Notes: a model not told the origin generated them from the sequence alone. A stretch of 64,000 nucleotides of DNA from Mycobacterium branderi (GCF_010728725.1 NZ_AP022606.1:4464001-4528000); one strand, 5' to 3'. Shown: positions 1 to 9,768, numbered from the stretch's first letter. Program-made: numbers and translations.

Positions 1-1514
1 CGCAGATCCTGCCGGCCCAGCAGCGCCCAGCTGTCCAGCAGCAGTGCCGCCCCGTAGCCGCCGCAAGCCCGCGGTTCGGCGCCCGGGGTGGCCACCACCA
101 ACGCCGGACGATCGGCGACCTCGGCCACGACCGCATCGCCGCCGGACGTGATCACCGTGGTTCCCGGGAACGCGCGGCCAAGTTCCTCGGCGGTGCGCCG
201 GGCGCCGACGACGACGGCGCGCACCGCGTCCGACCCGCAGCGCGGACAGCGCAGCGCCGCGTCGACCCGGCCGCACCAGCGACAGACGGCACCCGATGCG
301 CCGTCGGGCAGCGACAGCGGCCCCGTGCAATGCCGGCACCGGGCGATCGCCCGGCAGCGGCCGCAGGCCAGCGACGGCACGTAGCCGCGGCGCGGCACCT
401 GCACCAGCACCGGAGTGGCGGCATCCAGCGCGGAGCGAGCGGCCCGCAACGCCACCGACGGCAGCCGGGCGCTGCGGGCGGCGGGGTCGCGTTCGTCGAC
501 GCGCTCGTCGAGCGCAACGACCCGCGGGGTGCAGGTACGCACCACTTGACGCGCCGCGACGACGTCGTGGGCCCACCCGCTGCGCACCAGCGCCTGCGCC
601 TCGGCGGTGCGGGCATACCCGCCGATCAAGGCGGCGCAGCGCATCTGGTGCGCGCGCAGCATCGCCACTTCCCGGGCGTGTGGGTACGGGGCCCGCGGCT
701 CGGCGAGCGTGTCGTCGCCGTCGTCCCACACCATGACCAGCCCCAGGTCGGTCACCGGCGCGAACACTGCGCTGCGGGTGCCGATGACCAGCCGGGCGCT
801 GCCGCGCAAGGCAGCGAGCCAGCGCCGATAACGCGCGGCCGGCCCCAGCCCCGCCGACAACGCCACCACCGCGGCCTCGCCGAACAGCGTTGCCGCGGCG
901 TCTGATAGCGCGTCGACGTCGCGCTGGTCGGGCACGATCGCCAGCACACCGCGCCCGGTCAGCACGGTCTGCGCGGCGGCCTCGGCGAAGCGGTCTGCCC
1001 ACGGGTCGCCGGGCAGCGCCTGCCAGACCGCGCGGGCCGCCCGCGACTCGGCCAACGCCGTCAGGAACTGACCGCCACGGCCGTAGGTCTCCCAACGGCT
1101 GCGGTCGACCGGTACGACGACGGGTTGGCTTGGCGCCGTTGAGGTTTCGCGTTCCACCCGGGCGTGCCGGGCGGGTATCGCCAGCCGCAGCACGTCGGCG
1201 CGGGTACCGGCGTAGCGCGCGGCCACCGCGTCCACCAGGCGGTGGATCTCGGGGGTGAGCACCGGCTCGGGTGACACCACCCGGTCGAGCCAGGCCAGCT
1301 TGCCGACGTGGTCGGTGTCGGTGCGGCGTTCCAGCACGAATCCGTCGACCAGCCGGCCGTGGAACCGGACCCGCACCCGCACCCCGGGATGGGCGTCGTC
1401 GGATTGTTCGGCGGCCACCAGGTAGTCGAATTCGCGGTCCAGGTGCGGCACCGACAACATCGGCAGCACCCGGGCTATCGGCTCATGCTCGGCGGGTTGC
1501 CGGGTGGTGCTCAC
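1..1514 (-). CDS. priA: primosomal protein N' (PriA), 3' part outside window
   Basis: Replication-restart protein of the PriA family; about 504 codons are present and the gene runs off the left edge. The GTG start overlaps the stop of the membrane-protein gene by 4 nt (GTGA), so the two are probably co-transcribed. The cysteine block typical of PriA is visible as four CxxC pairs (CGRC, CRHC, CRWC, CPRC), expected to bind two zinc ions. No Walker A is seen: the region where GxTGSGKTE should lie reads LPGDPWAD, and the DEAH box is replaced by WDDGDD. Loss of helicase motifs is known for actinobacterial PriA, so it probably acts as a structural loader rather than a helicase. Family identity is secure; lack of ATPase activity is inferred. 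Confidence 0.9.
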   Translation of the reverse strand, partial: MSTTRQPAEHEPIARVLPMLSVPHLDREFDYLVAAEQSDDAHPGVRVRVRFHGRLVDGFVLERRTDTDHVGKLAWLDRVVSPEPVLTPEIHRLVDAVAARYAGTRADVLRLAIPARHARVERETSTAPSQPVVVPVDRSRWETYGRGGQFLTALAESRAARAVWQALPGDPWADRFAEAAAQTVLTGRGVLAIVPDQRDVDALSDAAATLFGEAAVVALSAGLGPAARYRRWLAALRGSARLVIGTRSAVFAPVTDLGLVMVWDDGDDTLAEPRAPYPHAREVAMLRAHQMRCAALIGGYARTAEAQALVRSGWAHDVVAARQVVRTCTPRVVALDERVDERDPAARSARLPSVALRAARSALDAATPVLVQVPRRGYVPSLACGRCRAIARCRHCTGPLSLPDGASGAVCRWCGRVDAALRCPRCGSDAVRAVVVGARRTAEELGRAFPGTTVITSGGDAVVAEVADRPALVVATPGAEPRACGGYGAALLLDSWALLGRQDL

Positions 1515-2224
1515 TGTTCGTCGGCGGCGTCCGCGCGGCCGAAGAAGAAGCCGGCGGTGATCAAAATCTGGGCCGTCGCATAGGCCCACCAGATCGGCAC
1601 CGCCAACGCCTCGTTGCCCAACACGAACCGGCCGATCCCGATCATCGCGTCGGAGACCGCAAAGCACACCGCGCCGACCGCGGTCCAGATCGTCGGCAGC
1701 CGCGCCAGCAGCGCCGCGCACACCATGGCGCCCAGTACCACCATGTACACCACGACCGGCACCGTCAGCCCGTCGCGGGCGAGGCCCGGCCAGAACCACA
1801 CCAGCAGCGCCACACACGCCACCCAGACGACGGCGACGGCGACCAGCCGCCGCCCCGACCGGCGCGCGAGCGGGATCAGCGCGCCAAGAAAACACAGGTG
1901 CGCCAGCAAAAACGCGGACAGCCCGAGCACGAACGACGCCGTCCACCACGGAATCGCCAGCAGCACATCGCCGACCGCCGAGAACACCAACGCCAACATC
2001 AGCCAGCGCCGCTCGCGCACGATCGGGTGGGCCACCGCGGCGGCGGCGAGCAACAGCGCCATGGACGCCTTGAGCAGCGGCTGGGCCATGAAACGGCCCG
2101 TCAGCTCCTCACCCGGCGGCGACAGCAACACCGTCGCGGTCAAGAACAAGCCGTACGCGACGCCGGCCCAGCCGGCGGCCACCCAGCAACCGACCACCAT
2201 CCGCGGTGCATAGGGTGTCTGCAT
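1511..2224 (-). CDS. YhhN-family membrane protein (lysoplasmalogenase-like)
   Basis: Polytopic membrane protein of 237 aa with about eight hydrophobic segments. It matches the YhhN/TMEM86 family, whose studied members cleave the vinyl-ether bond of lysoplasmalogens; the substrate here is unproven. Conserved features include the SAVGDVLLA and [10 protein letters not shown] segments, each with a membrane-embedded aspartate. It corresponds to the M. tuberculosis gene next to priA. The ATG at 2224 overlaps the divergent lipI ATG by 2 nt (CATG); a second in-frame ATG at 2200 would leave a short gap and is an equally possible start. The 3' end overlaps priA by 4 nt. Confidence 0.75.
   Translation of the reverse strand: MQTPYAPRMVVGCWVAAGWAGVAYGLFLTATVLLSPPGEELTGRFMAQPLLKASMALLLAAAAVAHPIVRERRWLMLALVFSAVGDVLLAIPWWTASFVLGLSAFLLAHLCFLGALIPLARRSGRRLVAVAVVWVACVALLVWFWPGLARDGLTVPVVVYMVVLGAMVCAALLARLPTIWTAVGAVCFAVSDAMIGIGRFVLGNEALAVPIWWAYATAQILITAGFFFGRADAADEQ
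2211..2216 (+). promoter_or_regulatory. -10 element for leaderless lipI
   Basis: TAGGGT fits the mycobacterial TAnnnT -10 pattern and ends 6 nt before the lipI ATG at 2223, which would put transcription start on the A of the start codon. No Shine-Dalgarno is present. The element lies inside the 5' end of the divergent membrane-protein gene if that gene starts at 2224. Confidence 0.5.
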
Positions 2225-3161
2225 GCCCGAGGACACCCGGCCCGCCATCGACCCCATTCTGCTGAAGGTACTGGATGCGGTGCCGTTCCAGATGTCCCTT
2301 GACGACGGCGTCGAGGCCGCGCGCCGGCGGCTGCGGGATCTGCCCCGCAGGCCGGTGCATCCGGAGGTCAGTGTCGAAGACCGCACCATCGACGGTCCGG
2401 CCGGCCCGCTCGCGATCCGAATCTATTGGCCGCCAAACACTTCGGTGCTGCCGGTGGTGGTGTTTTTCCACGGCGGCGGTTTTGTGGTGGGGGATCTCGA
2501 CACCCACGACGGCACCTGCCGGCAGCACGCCGTCGGCGCCGGCGCGGTGGTGGTGTCGGTCGCCTACCGGCTGGCGCCCGAGCACCCCTACCCCGCCGCG
2601 GTCGACGACGCATGGGCTGCCACCCAATGGGTGGCCGCGCACGGCGAGCAGATCAGGGCCGACGCCGCGCGGCTGGCGGTGGCCGGGGACTCGGCGGGCG
2701 GCACCCTCGCCGCCGTCGTCGCGCAGCGCGCCCGCGACAACGGCGGACCGCCGATCGCCTTCCAGCTGCTGTGGTACCCCTCGACGCTGTGGGACTCGAC
2801 GTTGCCGTCGTTCATCGCGAACGCAAACGCACCGATCCTGGGCCGCGACGCCGTCGCGGCGTTTTCCCGTTGGTACGCAGGCGAAGTCGACCTGTCCGAT
2901 CCGCCGCCCGGCATGGCGCCGGGACGGGCGAAGAACCTGGCGGGCCTGCCGCCGGCCTACATCGCCGTCGCCGGGCACGACCCGCTGCGCGACGACGGCA
3001 TCCGCTACGGTGAGCTGCTCGCGGCCGCCGGTGTCGGGGTCGACGTGGACAACGCCGAGAGCCTGGTGCACGGCTACCTCGGCTACGCCGGTGTGGTGCC
3101 CGCCGCCACCGAGGCCATGGACCGCGGATTGGCTGCCCTGCGAACAGGACTCAGCCGATGA
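2223..3161 (+). CDS. lipI: HSL-family carboxylesterase LipI
   Basis: Alpha/beta hydrolase of the hormone-sensitive-lipase (family IV) esterases, 312 aa. The oxyanion-hole HGGG is at residues 83-86, the nucleophile Ser157 is in GDSAGG (155-160), and the acid/base pair is Asp253 (HDPLRDDG) and His283 (LVHG). It probably hydrolyses short-chain esters in the cytosol, as shown for the mycobacterial LipH/NlhH group. The N-terminal [16 protein letters not shown] region matches remembered Rv1400c. It overlaps the paralogue lipH by 4 nt (ATGA), indicating an operon that arose by tandem duplication. No signal peptide is seen. Confidence 0.9.
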   Translation: MPEDTRPAIDPILLKVLDAVPFQMSLDDGVEAARRRLRDLPRRPVHPEVSVEDRTIDGPAGPLAIRIYWPPNTSVLPVVVFFHGGGFVVGDLDTHDGTCRQHAVGAGAVVVSVAYRLAPEHPYPAAVDDAWAATQWVAAHGEQIRADAARLAVAGDSAGGTLAAVVAQRARDNGGPPIAFQLLWYPSTLWDSTLPSFIANANAPILGRDAVAAFSRWYAGEVDLSDPPPGMAPGRAKNLAGLPPAYIAVAGHDPLRDDGIRYGELLAAAGVGVDVDNAESLVHGYLGYAGVVPAATEAMDRGLAALRTGLSR

Positions 3162-4093
3162 CCGCCCGCCCGGAGATCGACCCGCTGCTCAAGTCGCTGC
3201 TGGACGCGATACCGATGACGTTCAATGCGGCCGACGGCGTCGAGGTGGCGCGGGCGAGAATCCGCGCGCTGCAAGCCCCGCCGGAGATGCTGCCGCAGTT
3301 GCGGATTGAGGACCGCACGATCGCGTCCGGCATCCCGGCCCGCATCTACTGGCCGCCGGCGGACTCGGACGGCCTGCCGGTGGTGGTCTTCTACCACGGC
3401 GGCGGCTGGTCGATCGGCGATCTGAACACCCACGACGCAGTCGCCCGCGCCCACGCCGTGGGCGCGGAGGCCATCGTGGTCTCCGTCGACTACCGGCTGG
3501 CGCCGGAGCACCCGTTCCCCGCCGCGGTGGAGGACTGCTGGGCCGCGCTGCAGTGGGTCGGCGAGCACGCCGCCGAGTTGGGCGGCGATCCCGGGCGGAT
3601 TGCGGTCGCGGGAGACTCCGCCGGCGGCAACCTGTCGGCGGTGATGGCGCGACTGGCCCGCGACAACAGCGGTCCGGACCTGGCGTTTCAGTTGCTGTGG
3701 TACCCGTCGACCACCGGCGACCTGTCGCTGCCGTCCTTCATCGAGAACGCCGACGCGCCGATCCTGGACCGCGAGGTCATCGACGCATTCCTGCAGTGGT
3801 ACCTGCCCGGCGTCGACCTCAGCGATCCGTCCACGTTGCCAGTCACGCTGGCGCCGGCCAACGCGACCGACTTCTCCGGTCTGGCGCCGGCCTATATCGG
3901 CACCGCCGAGCACGACCCATTGCGCGACGACGGTGCCCGTTACGCCGAATTACTCAGCGCCGCAGGGGTTCCCGTCGAACTGAGCAACGAGCCGACGCTG
4001 GTGCACGGCTTCGTCAGCTTCGCGCTCCTGGTGCCTGCAGCGGCAGAGGCGACCAACCGCGGGCTGGCGGCGCTGAAAAACGCCCTGTATTAG
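3158..4093 (+). CDS. lipH: HSL-family carboxylesterase LipH/NlhH
   Basis: Second family-IV esterase, 311 aa and closely similar to lipI throughout. HGGG lies at 80-83, the nucleophile Ser154 in GDSAGG, and the acid and base are Asp253 (EHDPLRDDG) and His283 (LVHGF). Its equivalent is Rv1399c, a non-lipolytic short-chain carboxylesterase. The ATG overlaps the lipI stop by 4 nt, so translation is likely coupled. In M. tuberculosis a VapBC pair lies just downstream; here a HesB-fold gene follows after 98 bp. It is soluble, with no signal sequence. Confidence 0.9.
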   Translation: MTARPEIDPLLKSLLDAIPMTFNAADGVEVARARIRALQAPPEMLPQLRIEDRTIASGIPARIYWPPADSDGLPVVVFYHGGGWSIGDLNTHDAVARAHAVGAEAIVVSVDYRLAPEHPFPAAVEDCWAALQWVGEHAAELGGDPGRIAVAGDSAGGNLSAVMARLARDNSGPDLAFQLLWYPSTTGDLSLPSFIENADAPILDREVIDAFLQWYLPGVDLSDPSTLPVTLAPANATDFSGLAPAYIGTAEHDPLRDDGARYAELLSAAGVPVELSNEPTLVHGFVSFALLVPAAAEATNRGLAALKNALY

Positions 4094-4144
4094 CTCCGCG
4101 GCGGCGCGCTGGCCTGGACCGATGCGAGCGCGCCGATCCGCGGC

Positions 4145-4150
4145 TACAGT
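4145..4150 (+). promoter_or_regulatory. -10 element upstream of HesB-like gene
   Basis: TACAGT fits TAnnnT and would give a 5' UTR of about 35 nt. A good Shine-Dalgarno (AGGAG at 4179-4183) precedes the ATG at 4192, so this gene is probably transcribed separately from lipIH and translated conventionally. Confidence 0.35.
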
Positions 4151-4191
4151 GGGCGGCTTCTGTGAACCGAACGTCGGACAGGAGCCGAGAC

Positions 4192-4476
4192 ATGCTAGTA
4201 CTGACGCCCGCGGCCGTCGAAGCCGTCAAGGCCGTGACCACCGCCCCGGACATCCCGGAGAGCGCCGGACTGAGGATCGGGCCAACTTCGGATGGACAGG
4301 GCACGTTGCAACTCAGCGCGGCGGAACAGCCCAGCGAAGGCGACCAGGTCGTGGAGGGCGAGGGCGCCCGGGTGTTCCTCGAACCGAGGGTCGCCGAAAT
4401 CCTGGACGACAAGACCTTGGACGTGCAGATGGACGCCCAGGGAGTCGCCCATTTCCTCTTGCTCGACCAGTCGTGA
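4192..4476 (+). CDS. HesB/IscA-fold protein without cysteines
   Basis: Protein of 94 aa whose beginning (LVLTPAAVEAVKAV) and later strand/turn pattern resemble the HesB/IscA (A-type Fe-S carrier) fold; mycobacterial homologues are often labelled Fe-S assembly protein. The chain contains no cysteine at all: the Cys near residue 35 and the C-terminal CxC that hold the cluster in IscA are absent, and the protein ends soon after GVAHFLL. It therefore cannot ligate a cluster in the canonical way. AGGAG 8 nt upstream supports this ATG. It is convergent with the AraC gene, with a 9-bp gap that includes the palindrome TGACCGGTCA. Function unknown. Confidence 0.7.
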   Translation: MLVLTPAAVEAVKAVTTAPDIPESAGLRIGPTSDGQGTLQLSAAEQPSEGDQVVEGEGARVFLEPRVAEILDDKTLDVQMDAQGVAHFLLLDQS

Positions 4477-4485
4477 ACTGACCGG

Positions 4486-5511
4486 TCACTGATCGACGTA
4501 GGCGCTGGGCGCGGTGCCGTGCCAGCGTTTGAACGCATGCGAGAAGGTCGACGGGTCGGTGTAACCCAGCCGCTTTGACACCTCGTCGACGGTGAGCCCG
4601 ACGTTGCGGAGCAGGTCGACCGCCAGCGCCGAGCGTGCTTCGTTGAGCAACGCCCGAAACGACGTCCCCTCCTCGGCCAGCCTGCGCCGCAGCGTACGGG
4701 GATGCATGTCGAGTTCGGCGGCGACGTCCGGCAGCGTGGGGAACGCGCCGGAATCCCGAAACAGCTTGGTGCGCACCACGGCGGTGATACCGCGGCGTTG
4801 CTCGCTGCGCTGCATCAGCACGTCGCATTGCGCGATACAGATCTCCAGCGTGTGCGGATCCGCTTGGGGCAGCGGCTCGTCGAGCATGGCCCGTGGGAAA
4901 TGCAATCGGTTGTGCGCCCGGCCGAACGCGGCATTCTCGAACGGGATCAGTTCGAGCAGCGGCCGCAGCACGTCTTCGTCGACCGCCACTTCTGCTGACG
5001 CTTGATCGGCGTATTTGGCGACTGCCGGCAGAGCGAATCCTGTTGTAGTAGTGATGATTCCGGCGAAGTCGCGTTCGATGAAAAACCGTCGGACGTCGGC
5101 GGGCAGATGGTCGGCGTTGAGCTCGAGCATGCAGTCGTCGGCGCCTTCGAACAACGCAACGTCGATCTGCAGCATGGTCAGCGCGAAATAGCGCATCGCG
5201 ACCGTGAACAGTTCCCGTAGCGTCCCGCACGACATGACGGCGAACCCGAACAGCCCGAGGTGCGTCAGCGTGAACCGCCTGCCCACGTCGACGCCGACAC
5301 CGGCGTCCTCGGGTAGCCGCTCGAGCAGTCGGCGTGCCAGGACGATCTCGTCCCATGCCGTGACCACCGCGTCCGGGTCGTCGAGATCGGCGGGCGCGAT
5401 ACCGGTGCCGGCCAGCAGGTCCGCCATCGCGATGCCGCGCTCCTCGGCCACCTCGCAGAGCAGCCGTGAGGCGAACATCCGATGCCGCAGGTCAGGTGAC
5501 CACGTCGTCAT
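4486..5511 (-). CDS. AraC-family transcriptional regulator (Rv1395-like)
   Basis: Regulator of 341 aa with an N-terminal ligand-sensing domain of the Arabinose_bd/OruR type (about residues 20-210) and a C-terminal double-HTH AraC domain (about 235-338), including [15 protein letters not shown] and the signature-type end [17 protein letters not shown]. It is divergent from the CYP132-type P450 with a 76-bp gap. In M. tuberculosis the equivalent AraC regulator Rv1395 controls cyp132 and its own promoter, so the same role is inferred here. The inducer is unknown. Confidence 0.88.
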   Translation of the reverse strand: MTTWSPDLRHRMFASRLLCEVAEERGIAMADLLAGTGIAPADLDDPDAVVTAWDEIVLARRLLERLPEDAGVGVDVGRRFTLTHLGLFGFAVMSCGTLRELFTVAMRYFALTMLQIDVALFEGADDCMLELNADHLPADVRRFFIERDFAGIITTTTGFALPAVAKYADQASAEVAVDEDVLRPLLELIPFENAAFGRAHNRLHFPRAMLDEPLPQADPHTLEICIAQCDVLMQRSEQRRGITAVVRTKLFRDSGAFPTLPDVAAELDMHPRTLRRRLAEEGTSFRALLNEARSALAVDLLRNVGLTVDEVSKRLGYTDPSTFSHAFKRWHGTAPSAYVDQ

Positions 5512-5552
5512 GCCCGTGTCCTAAACTCCCAAGTCTTTGTCCCATCGTCGCA

Positions 5553-5581
5553 TTACGACCGCCCGGACGGCTACCTACTGT
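5553..5581 (+). promoter_or_regulatory. promoter of leaderless cyp132-type gene
   Basis: TTACGA (5553-5558) and TACTGT (5576-5581) are separated by 17 nt, and the -10 ends 6 nt before the ATG at 5588. This is a good -35/-10 pair pointing to a leaderless transcript. It lies in the 76-bp divergent region where the AraC regulator would bind. Confidence 0.5.
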
Positions 5582-5587
5582 GGGGGT

Positions 5588-6955
5588 ATGGCCACGCTGA
5601 CACCCGCGCGGCAGCTGAGCACCTGGACCATGACGCGGGAGGCAATCACCGTCGGCTTCGACGTCGGTGACCGTTTCCTCGGGCGGCTGCGCGGACGCGA
5701 TATCACCCGATTCCGTTGTGGCGGACGACGTTTCGTCGCTCTGGAGCATCCCGACTACGTCGACCACGTGCTGCATCGGGCCCGCCTCAAATACGTCAAA
5801 TCCCCGGAGTACGAGCCGGTCCGCGCGGGCGCCGGAATCAACCTGCTCACCGACGAGGGCGACTCCTGGGCCGCCCATCGCAGCGTGCTGAACCCGACGT
5901 TCGCGCGTCGCCATCTCAACGAGATCGTCGATCTGATGATCGAACCGATCAAGAATGTCGTCGCGGCACTGCCGGCCGGCGTCGAGTTCGACATGCACGA
6001 GGCGATGGTCGAAGCGACGCTGCGCGTAGTGGCCAACACGCTGTTCAGCCAGGACTTCGGGCCGTTGGTGCACAGCATGCACGATCTGGCTACGCGCGGT
6101 CTTCGGCACGCGGAGAAGATGGAGCGGCTCGGTCTGTGGGGGTTGTTGCCGACACCCGTGTACGACGGACTGATCTGGGCCGCCTATTCGAGGCTGCACT
6201 TGCCGCCGCCGCTGCGGGACATGCAGCGGATCATGAAGCAACTCGACGCCGCGGTCAACGCGATCATCGACGAGCGGTTGGCGCACCCGACCGACGCCGC
6301 GGATCTGCTCAACGTGTTGCTGCATGCCGAGAACGGGTCGTGGCCGCGCAAACGGGTCCGCGACGAGGCGCTGACGTTCATGCTCGCCGGACACGAGACG
6401 ACCGCGAACTCGATGTCGTGGTTCTGGTACTTGATGGCGCTGAACACCGATGCGCGCGCCCGGATGCTCGACGAGGTCGACACCGTGCTCGATGGCCGTC
6501 GTCCGATCGCCGACGACCTGGTCAAGCTGACGTGGACCACGGCCTGCATCCAGGAAGCCCAACGCTATTTCTCCGCAGTGTGGATCCTGGCGCGGCGGGC
6601 GGTCGAGGACGACGTGATCGACGGCCACCACATTCGTGCTGGGACGACGGTGATCATCCCGATTCACCACATCCACCACGACCCGCGCTGGTGGCCCAAC
6701 CCGGAGGACTTCGACCCGACGCGGTTCTTGAATGGTGGCGGCGCCAGGCCCCGTTCGGCGTATCTACCGTTCGGCGGCGGTCGGCGGATCTGCATTGGCC
6801 AAAGCTTTGCGCTGATGGAGATGGTCCTGATGGCCGCAATCATGAGCCAGCGGTTTACCTTTGACCTCGTGCCCGGACATCCGGTGGAACTGGAGGCGAC
6901 TCTGACGCTGCGCCCCAAGCGCGGCGTGCACGTGATCGGACGGAAGCGAACATGA
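5588..6955 (+). CDS. cyp132: cytochrome P450 of the CYP132 type
   Basis: Heme monooxygenase of 455 aa. The I-helix AGHETT oxygen-binding motif, the K-helix EAQR (ExxR) and the heme loop FGGGRRICIG (395-404, ligand Cys402) are all present. The sequence follows remembered M. tuberculosis CYP132 closely from STWTMTREAIT to the end. The substrate is unknown; the family resembles fatty-acid hydroxylases. The start at 5588 is preferred over an upstream start at 5537 because of the promoter spacing and homology. It overlaps the downstream flavin monooxygenase by 4 nt (ATGA), so the two oxidases are translationally coupled. Confidence 0.9.
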   Translation: MATLTPARQLSTWTMTREAITVGFDVGDRFLGRLRGRDITRFRCGGRRFVALEHPDYVDHVLHRARLKYVKSPEYEPVRAGAGINLLTDEGDSWAAHRSVLNPTFARRHLNEIVDLMIEPIKNVVAALPAGVEFDMHEAMVEATLRVVANTLFSQDFGPLVHSMHDLATRGLRHAEKMERLGLWGLLPTPVYDGLIWAAYSRLHLPPPLRDMQRIMKQLDAAVNAIIDERLAHPTDAADLLNVLLHAENGSWPRKRVRDEALTFMLAGHETTANSMSWFWYLMALNTDARARMLDEVDTVLDGRRPIADDLVKLTWTTACIQEAQRYFSAVWILARRAVEDDVIDGHHIRAGTTVIIPIHHIHHDPRWWPNPEDFDPTRFLNGGGARPRSAYLPFGGGRRICIGQSFALMEMVLMAAIMSQRFTFDLVPGHPVELEATLTLRPKRGVHVIGRKRT

Positions 6956-8427
6956 CCGACTACCACACCGTCGTCGTCGGCGCCGGATTCTCCGGCATCG
7001 GCACCGCGATCAAGCTCGACCGGGCCGGCCTTCGCGACTATCTGATGATCGAGGCCGGTGACGGCGTCGGCGGCACCTGGCACTGGAACACGTATCCCGG
7101 GATCGCCGTTGATATTCCGTCGTTTTCCTACCAGTTCTCCTTCGAACAGCGGTCGGACTGGACGCGGACCTACGCGCCGGGAAACGAACTGAAGGCCTAT
7201 GCCGGGCATTGCGTGGACAAATACGGCATCCGGCCGAAAATCCGGTTCAACACCAAGGTTCTGGCCGCCGAGTACGACGACGAGCGCGCGCAGTGGCGGG
7301 TGCAGACCGATCCCGGCGGCGTGGTCACCGCGCGCTTCCTGGTGAACGCCAGCGGGGTGCTGACCGTGCCGAAGCTGCCCGACATCGCCGGCGTCGACTC
7401 CTTCGACGGCATCACCATGCACACCGCGCGCTGGGACCACTCGCAGGACCTGACGGGTAAGCGGGTCGGCATCATCGGCACCGGCGCCTCGGCGGTTCAG
7501 GTGATTCCCGAGATCGCGCCGATTGTCAAGCAGCTCACGGTCTTTCAGCGCACACCGATCTGGTGCTTCCCGAAGCCCGACGTGCCACTGCCCAGGCTGG
7601 CGCGCTGGGCGATGCGGCTGCCGGGCGGGAAGAGCGTTCAGCGTTGGGCCAGCCAGGCCTTCGTCGAGGCGACGTTCCCGATTCCGGCGCAGTACTTCAC
7701 GGTGTTTCCGATGGCCCGGTGGATGGAGCGGGCCGGGCGGGCGTATCTGCGCCAGCAGGTCGAAGATCCGGTGGTGCGGGAAAAGCTCACTCCCCGTTAT
7801 GCGGTCGGCTGCAAGCGGCCCGGCTTTCACAACAGTTATCTGTCGACGTTCAACCGCGACAACGTGACGCTGGTGACCGAGCCGATCGACAAGATCACGC
7901 CGTCGGCGGTGGCCACCACCGACGGCGCCAGCCACGACATCGACGTACTGGTGCTGGCAACGGGTTTCAAGGTGATGGACACCGATGCCGTGCCGACGTT
8001 CGCGGTCACCGGCAGCGACGGAAAGTCGTTGAGCGCCTTCTGGGACGAGCATCGGCTGCAGGCCTACGAAGGGGTCAGCATTCCCGGCTTTCCCAATTTG
8101 TTTTCCGTGTTCGGCCCGTACGGCTACGTCGGGTCGTCGTATTTCGCGCTGATCGAGGCGCAGACCCACCACATCGTGCGCTGCCTGACAGCGGCCAGAG
8201 ATCGCCAGGCGACGCGCGTGGAGGTCACCGAGGAAGCCAACGACCGGTACTTCACCGAGATGATGCGAAAGCGGCACCGCCAGGTGTTCTGGCAGGACAG
8301 CTGCCGGCAGGCCAACAGCTACTACTTCGACAAGAACGGCGACGTGCCGCTACGGCCCACCACCACCGTCGAGGCCTATTGGCGCAGTAGGCGTTTCGAC
8401 CTCGACGACTACCGGTTCACCAGCTAG
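6952..8427 (+). CDS. flavin-containing (Baeyer-Villiger-type) monooxygenase
   Basis: FAD/NADPH monooxygenase of 491 aa, equivalent to Rv1393c. A Rossmann GAGFSGIG for FAD is at residues 10-17, the Baeyer-Villiger fingerprint FDGITMHTARWD at about 151-162, a second dinucleotide motif GIIGTGASAVQ at about 173-183, and LATGFKVMDTD near residue 340. It probably oxidises a ketone or long-chain carbonyl to an ester. Coupling with the P450 suggests hydroxylation followed by oxygen insertion on the same substrate, which is inference. A strong terminator hairpin follows immediately. Confidence 0.88.
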   Translation: MTDYHTVVVGAGFSGIGTAIKLDRAGLRDYLMIEAGDGVGGTWHWNTYPGIAVDIPSFSYQFSFEQRSDWTRTYAPGNELKAYAGHCVDKYGIRPKIRFNTKVLAAEYDDERAQWRVQTDPGGVVTARFLVNASGVLTVPKLPDIAGVDSFDGITMHTARWDHSQDLTGKRVGIIGTGASAVQVIPEIAPIVKQLTVFQRTPIWCFPKPDVPLPRLARWAMRLPGGKSVQRWASQAFVEATFPIPAQYFTVFPMARWMERAGRAYLRQQVEDPVVREKLTPRYAVGCKRPGFHNSYLSTFNRDNVTLVTEPIDKITPSAVATTDGASHDIDVLVLATGFKVMDTDAVPTFAVTGSDGKSLSAFWDEHRLQAYEGVSIPGFPNLFSVFGPYGYVGSSYFALIEAQTHHIVRCLTAARDRQATRVEVTEEANDRYFTEMMRKRHRQVFWQDSCRQANSYYFDKNGDVPLRPTTTVEAYWRSRRFDLDDYRFTS

Positions 8428-8430
8428 GCC

Positions 8431-8460
8431 GCCGAGCGTGAAGCTGCGTTCACGCTCGGC
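8431..8460. terminator. bidirectional hairpin terminator
   Basis: Perfect 12-bp inverted repeat (arms 8431-8442 and 8449-8460, loop GCTGCG) in the 39-bp gap between the convergent monooxygenase and metK stops. There is no T-tract, as is common in mycobacteria. Its position fits termination from both sides. Confidence 0.75.
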
Positions 8461-8466
8461 CGAGAA

Positions 8467-9678
8467 CTACACCGCGCGCTTGAGGTCGTCGACCTTGTTG
8501 AGCTGCTCCCACGGCAGCTCGATGTCGGTGCGGCCGAAGTGCCCGTAGGCGGCCGTCTGCGCGTAGATGGGCCGCAGCAGGTCCAGGTCGCGGATGATCG
8601 CGCCGGGCCGCAGGTCGAACACCTCGCCGATGGCTTTTTCGATCTTGACCGGGTCGACGGTCTCGGTGCCGAACGTCTCCACGAACAACCCGACCGGGGC
8701 GGCCTTGCCGATCGCGTAGGCGACCTGGACCTCCACACGCTCGGCCAGCCCCGCGGCGACGACGTTCTTGGCCACCCAGCGCATCGCGTACGCGGCGGAA
8801 CGGTCCACCTTGGACGGATCCTTGCCGGAGAAGGCGCCGCCGCCGTGGCGGGCCCAGCCGCCGTAGGTGTCGACGATGATCTTGCGACCGGTCAGGCCGG
8901 CGTCGCCCATCGGCCCGCCCAGCACGAACTTGCCGGTCGGGTTGACCAGCAGCCGCACGTCGGAAGCGTCCAGGGTGTCGTGCGCCAGGTCGTCGAGAAC
9001 GGTGTTGAGCACCTTCTCTCGAATGTCGGGCGCGAGCATGCCCTCCAGGTCGACGTCGGGGGCGTGCTGGGTGGAGATGACGACGGTGTCCAGCCGCACC
9101 GGGGTGTTGCCCTCGTACGCGATGGTGACCTGGGTCTTGCCGTCGGGACGCAGGTAGGGCAGCACACCGCCCTTACGGACCTCGGTCAGCCGCCGAGACA
9201 GCCGATGGGCCAGCGCGATGGGCAGCGGCATCATCTCCGGGGTGTCGCTGATGGCGTAGCCGAACATCAGGCCCTGGTCGCCGGCGCCCTGGGCGTCCAG
9301 CGGGTCCGCGGCGCCCTCGACGCGGGCCTCGTGGGCGGTGTCGACGCCCTGCGCGATGTCGGGCGACTGCGCGCCGATCGCGATGTTGACCCCGCACGAG
9401 GCGCCGTCGAAGCCCTTGTCGGACGAGTCGTAGCCGATGTCGAGGATGCGGCTGCGGACCGTGTCGGTGATCTCGGCGAACGCTTCCTTGGCGTTGGTCG
9501 TCACCTCCCCGGCGACGTGCACCTGACCGGTGGTGACCATCGTCTCGACCGCGACGCGCGAACGCGGGTCGTCGGCCAGGAGCGCGTCGAGCACAGAGTC
9601 GCTGATGGCGTCACAGATCTTGTCGGGATGTCCCTCGGTCACCGACTCGCTGGTGAACAGCCGACCCTTTTCGCTCAC
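8467..9678 (-). CDS. metK: S-adenosylmethionine synthetase
   Basis: Methionine adenosyltransferase, 403 aa, making SAM from ATP and methionine. All signature segments are visible: [12 protein letters not shown] near the N-terminus, the ATP loop [12 protein letters not shown], and the P-loop-like [16 protein letters not shown]. The start is GTG with GGAAGGA upstream. It is the last gene of the leftward mihF-gmk-rpoZ-coaBC-metK order conserved in mycobacteria, but a 90-bp gap after coaBC holds its own TATAAT. No SAM riboswitch structure was recognised. Confidence 0.97.
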   Translation of the reverse strand: MSEKGRLFTSESVTEGHPDKICDAISDSVLDALLADDPRSRVAVETMVTTGQVHVAGEVTTNAKEAFAEITDTVRSRILDIGYDSSDKGFDGASCGVNIAIGAQSPDIAQGVDTAHEARVEGAADPLDAQGAGDQGLMFGYAISDTPEMMPLPIALAHRLSRRLTEVRKGGVLPYLRPDGKTQVTIAYEGNTPVRLDTVVISTQHAPDVDLEGMLAPDIREKVLNTVLDDLAHDTLDASDVRLLVNPTGKFVLGGPMGDAGLTGRKIIVDTYGGWARHGGGAFSGKDPSKVDRSAAYAMRWVAKNVVAAGLAERVEVQVAYAIGKAAPVGLFVETFGTETVDPVKIEKAIGEVFDLRPGAIIRDLDLLRPIYAQTAAYGHFGRTDIELPWEQLNKVDDLKRAV

Positions 9679-9720
9679 ACCCGGATCCTTCCCATCCTCG
9701 ACAAAATGTTAGTTAGACGA

Positions 9721-9726
9721 ATTATA
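9721..9726 (-). promoter_or_regulatory. -10 element (TATAAT) for metK
   Basis: A consensus TATAAT on the minus strand in an AT-rich patch, about 43 nt upstream of the metK GTG. No convincing -35 is seen at 17 nt. It would give metK an additional promoter inside the operon with a 5' UTR of about 35 nt containing the Shine-Dalgarno. Confidence 0.45.
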
Positions 9727-9768
9727 TCGTCATCTCGCCCGCAGCTCCGGGCGCCCCGAAATGTGGAG

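Noticed and set aside
4094..4191. VapBC toxin-antitoxin pair expected after lipH by M. tuberculosis synteny
   Set aside because: Only 98 bp of non-coding sequence and a HesB-fold gene follow lipH; no PIN-domain or antitoxin frame exists.
4477..4490. TGACCGGTCA palindrome as a terminator
   Set aside because: It has no loop and only 10 bp of self-complementarity, so a stable RNA hairpin cannot form from it alone.
6664..8277. 537-codon open frame antisense to the flavin monooxygenase
   Set aside because: The sense strand has FAD and Baeyer-Villiger motifs in the right order; the antisense frame has none.
9679..9768. SAM riboswitch upstream of metK
   Set aside because: The 90-bp gap shows a TATAAT and a Shine-Dalgarno but no multi-helix junction or terminator typical of SAM riboswitches.
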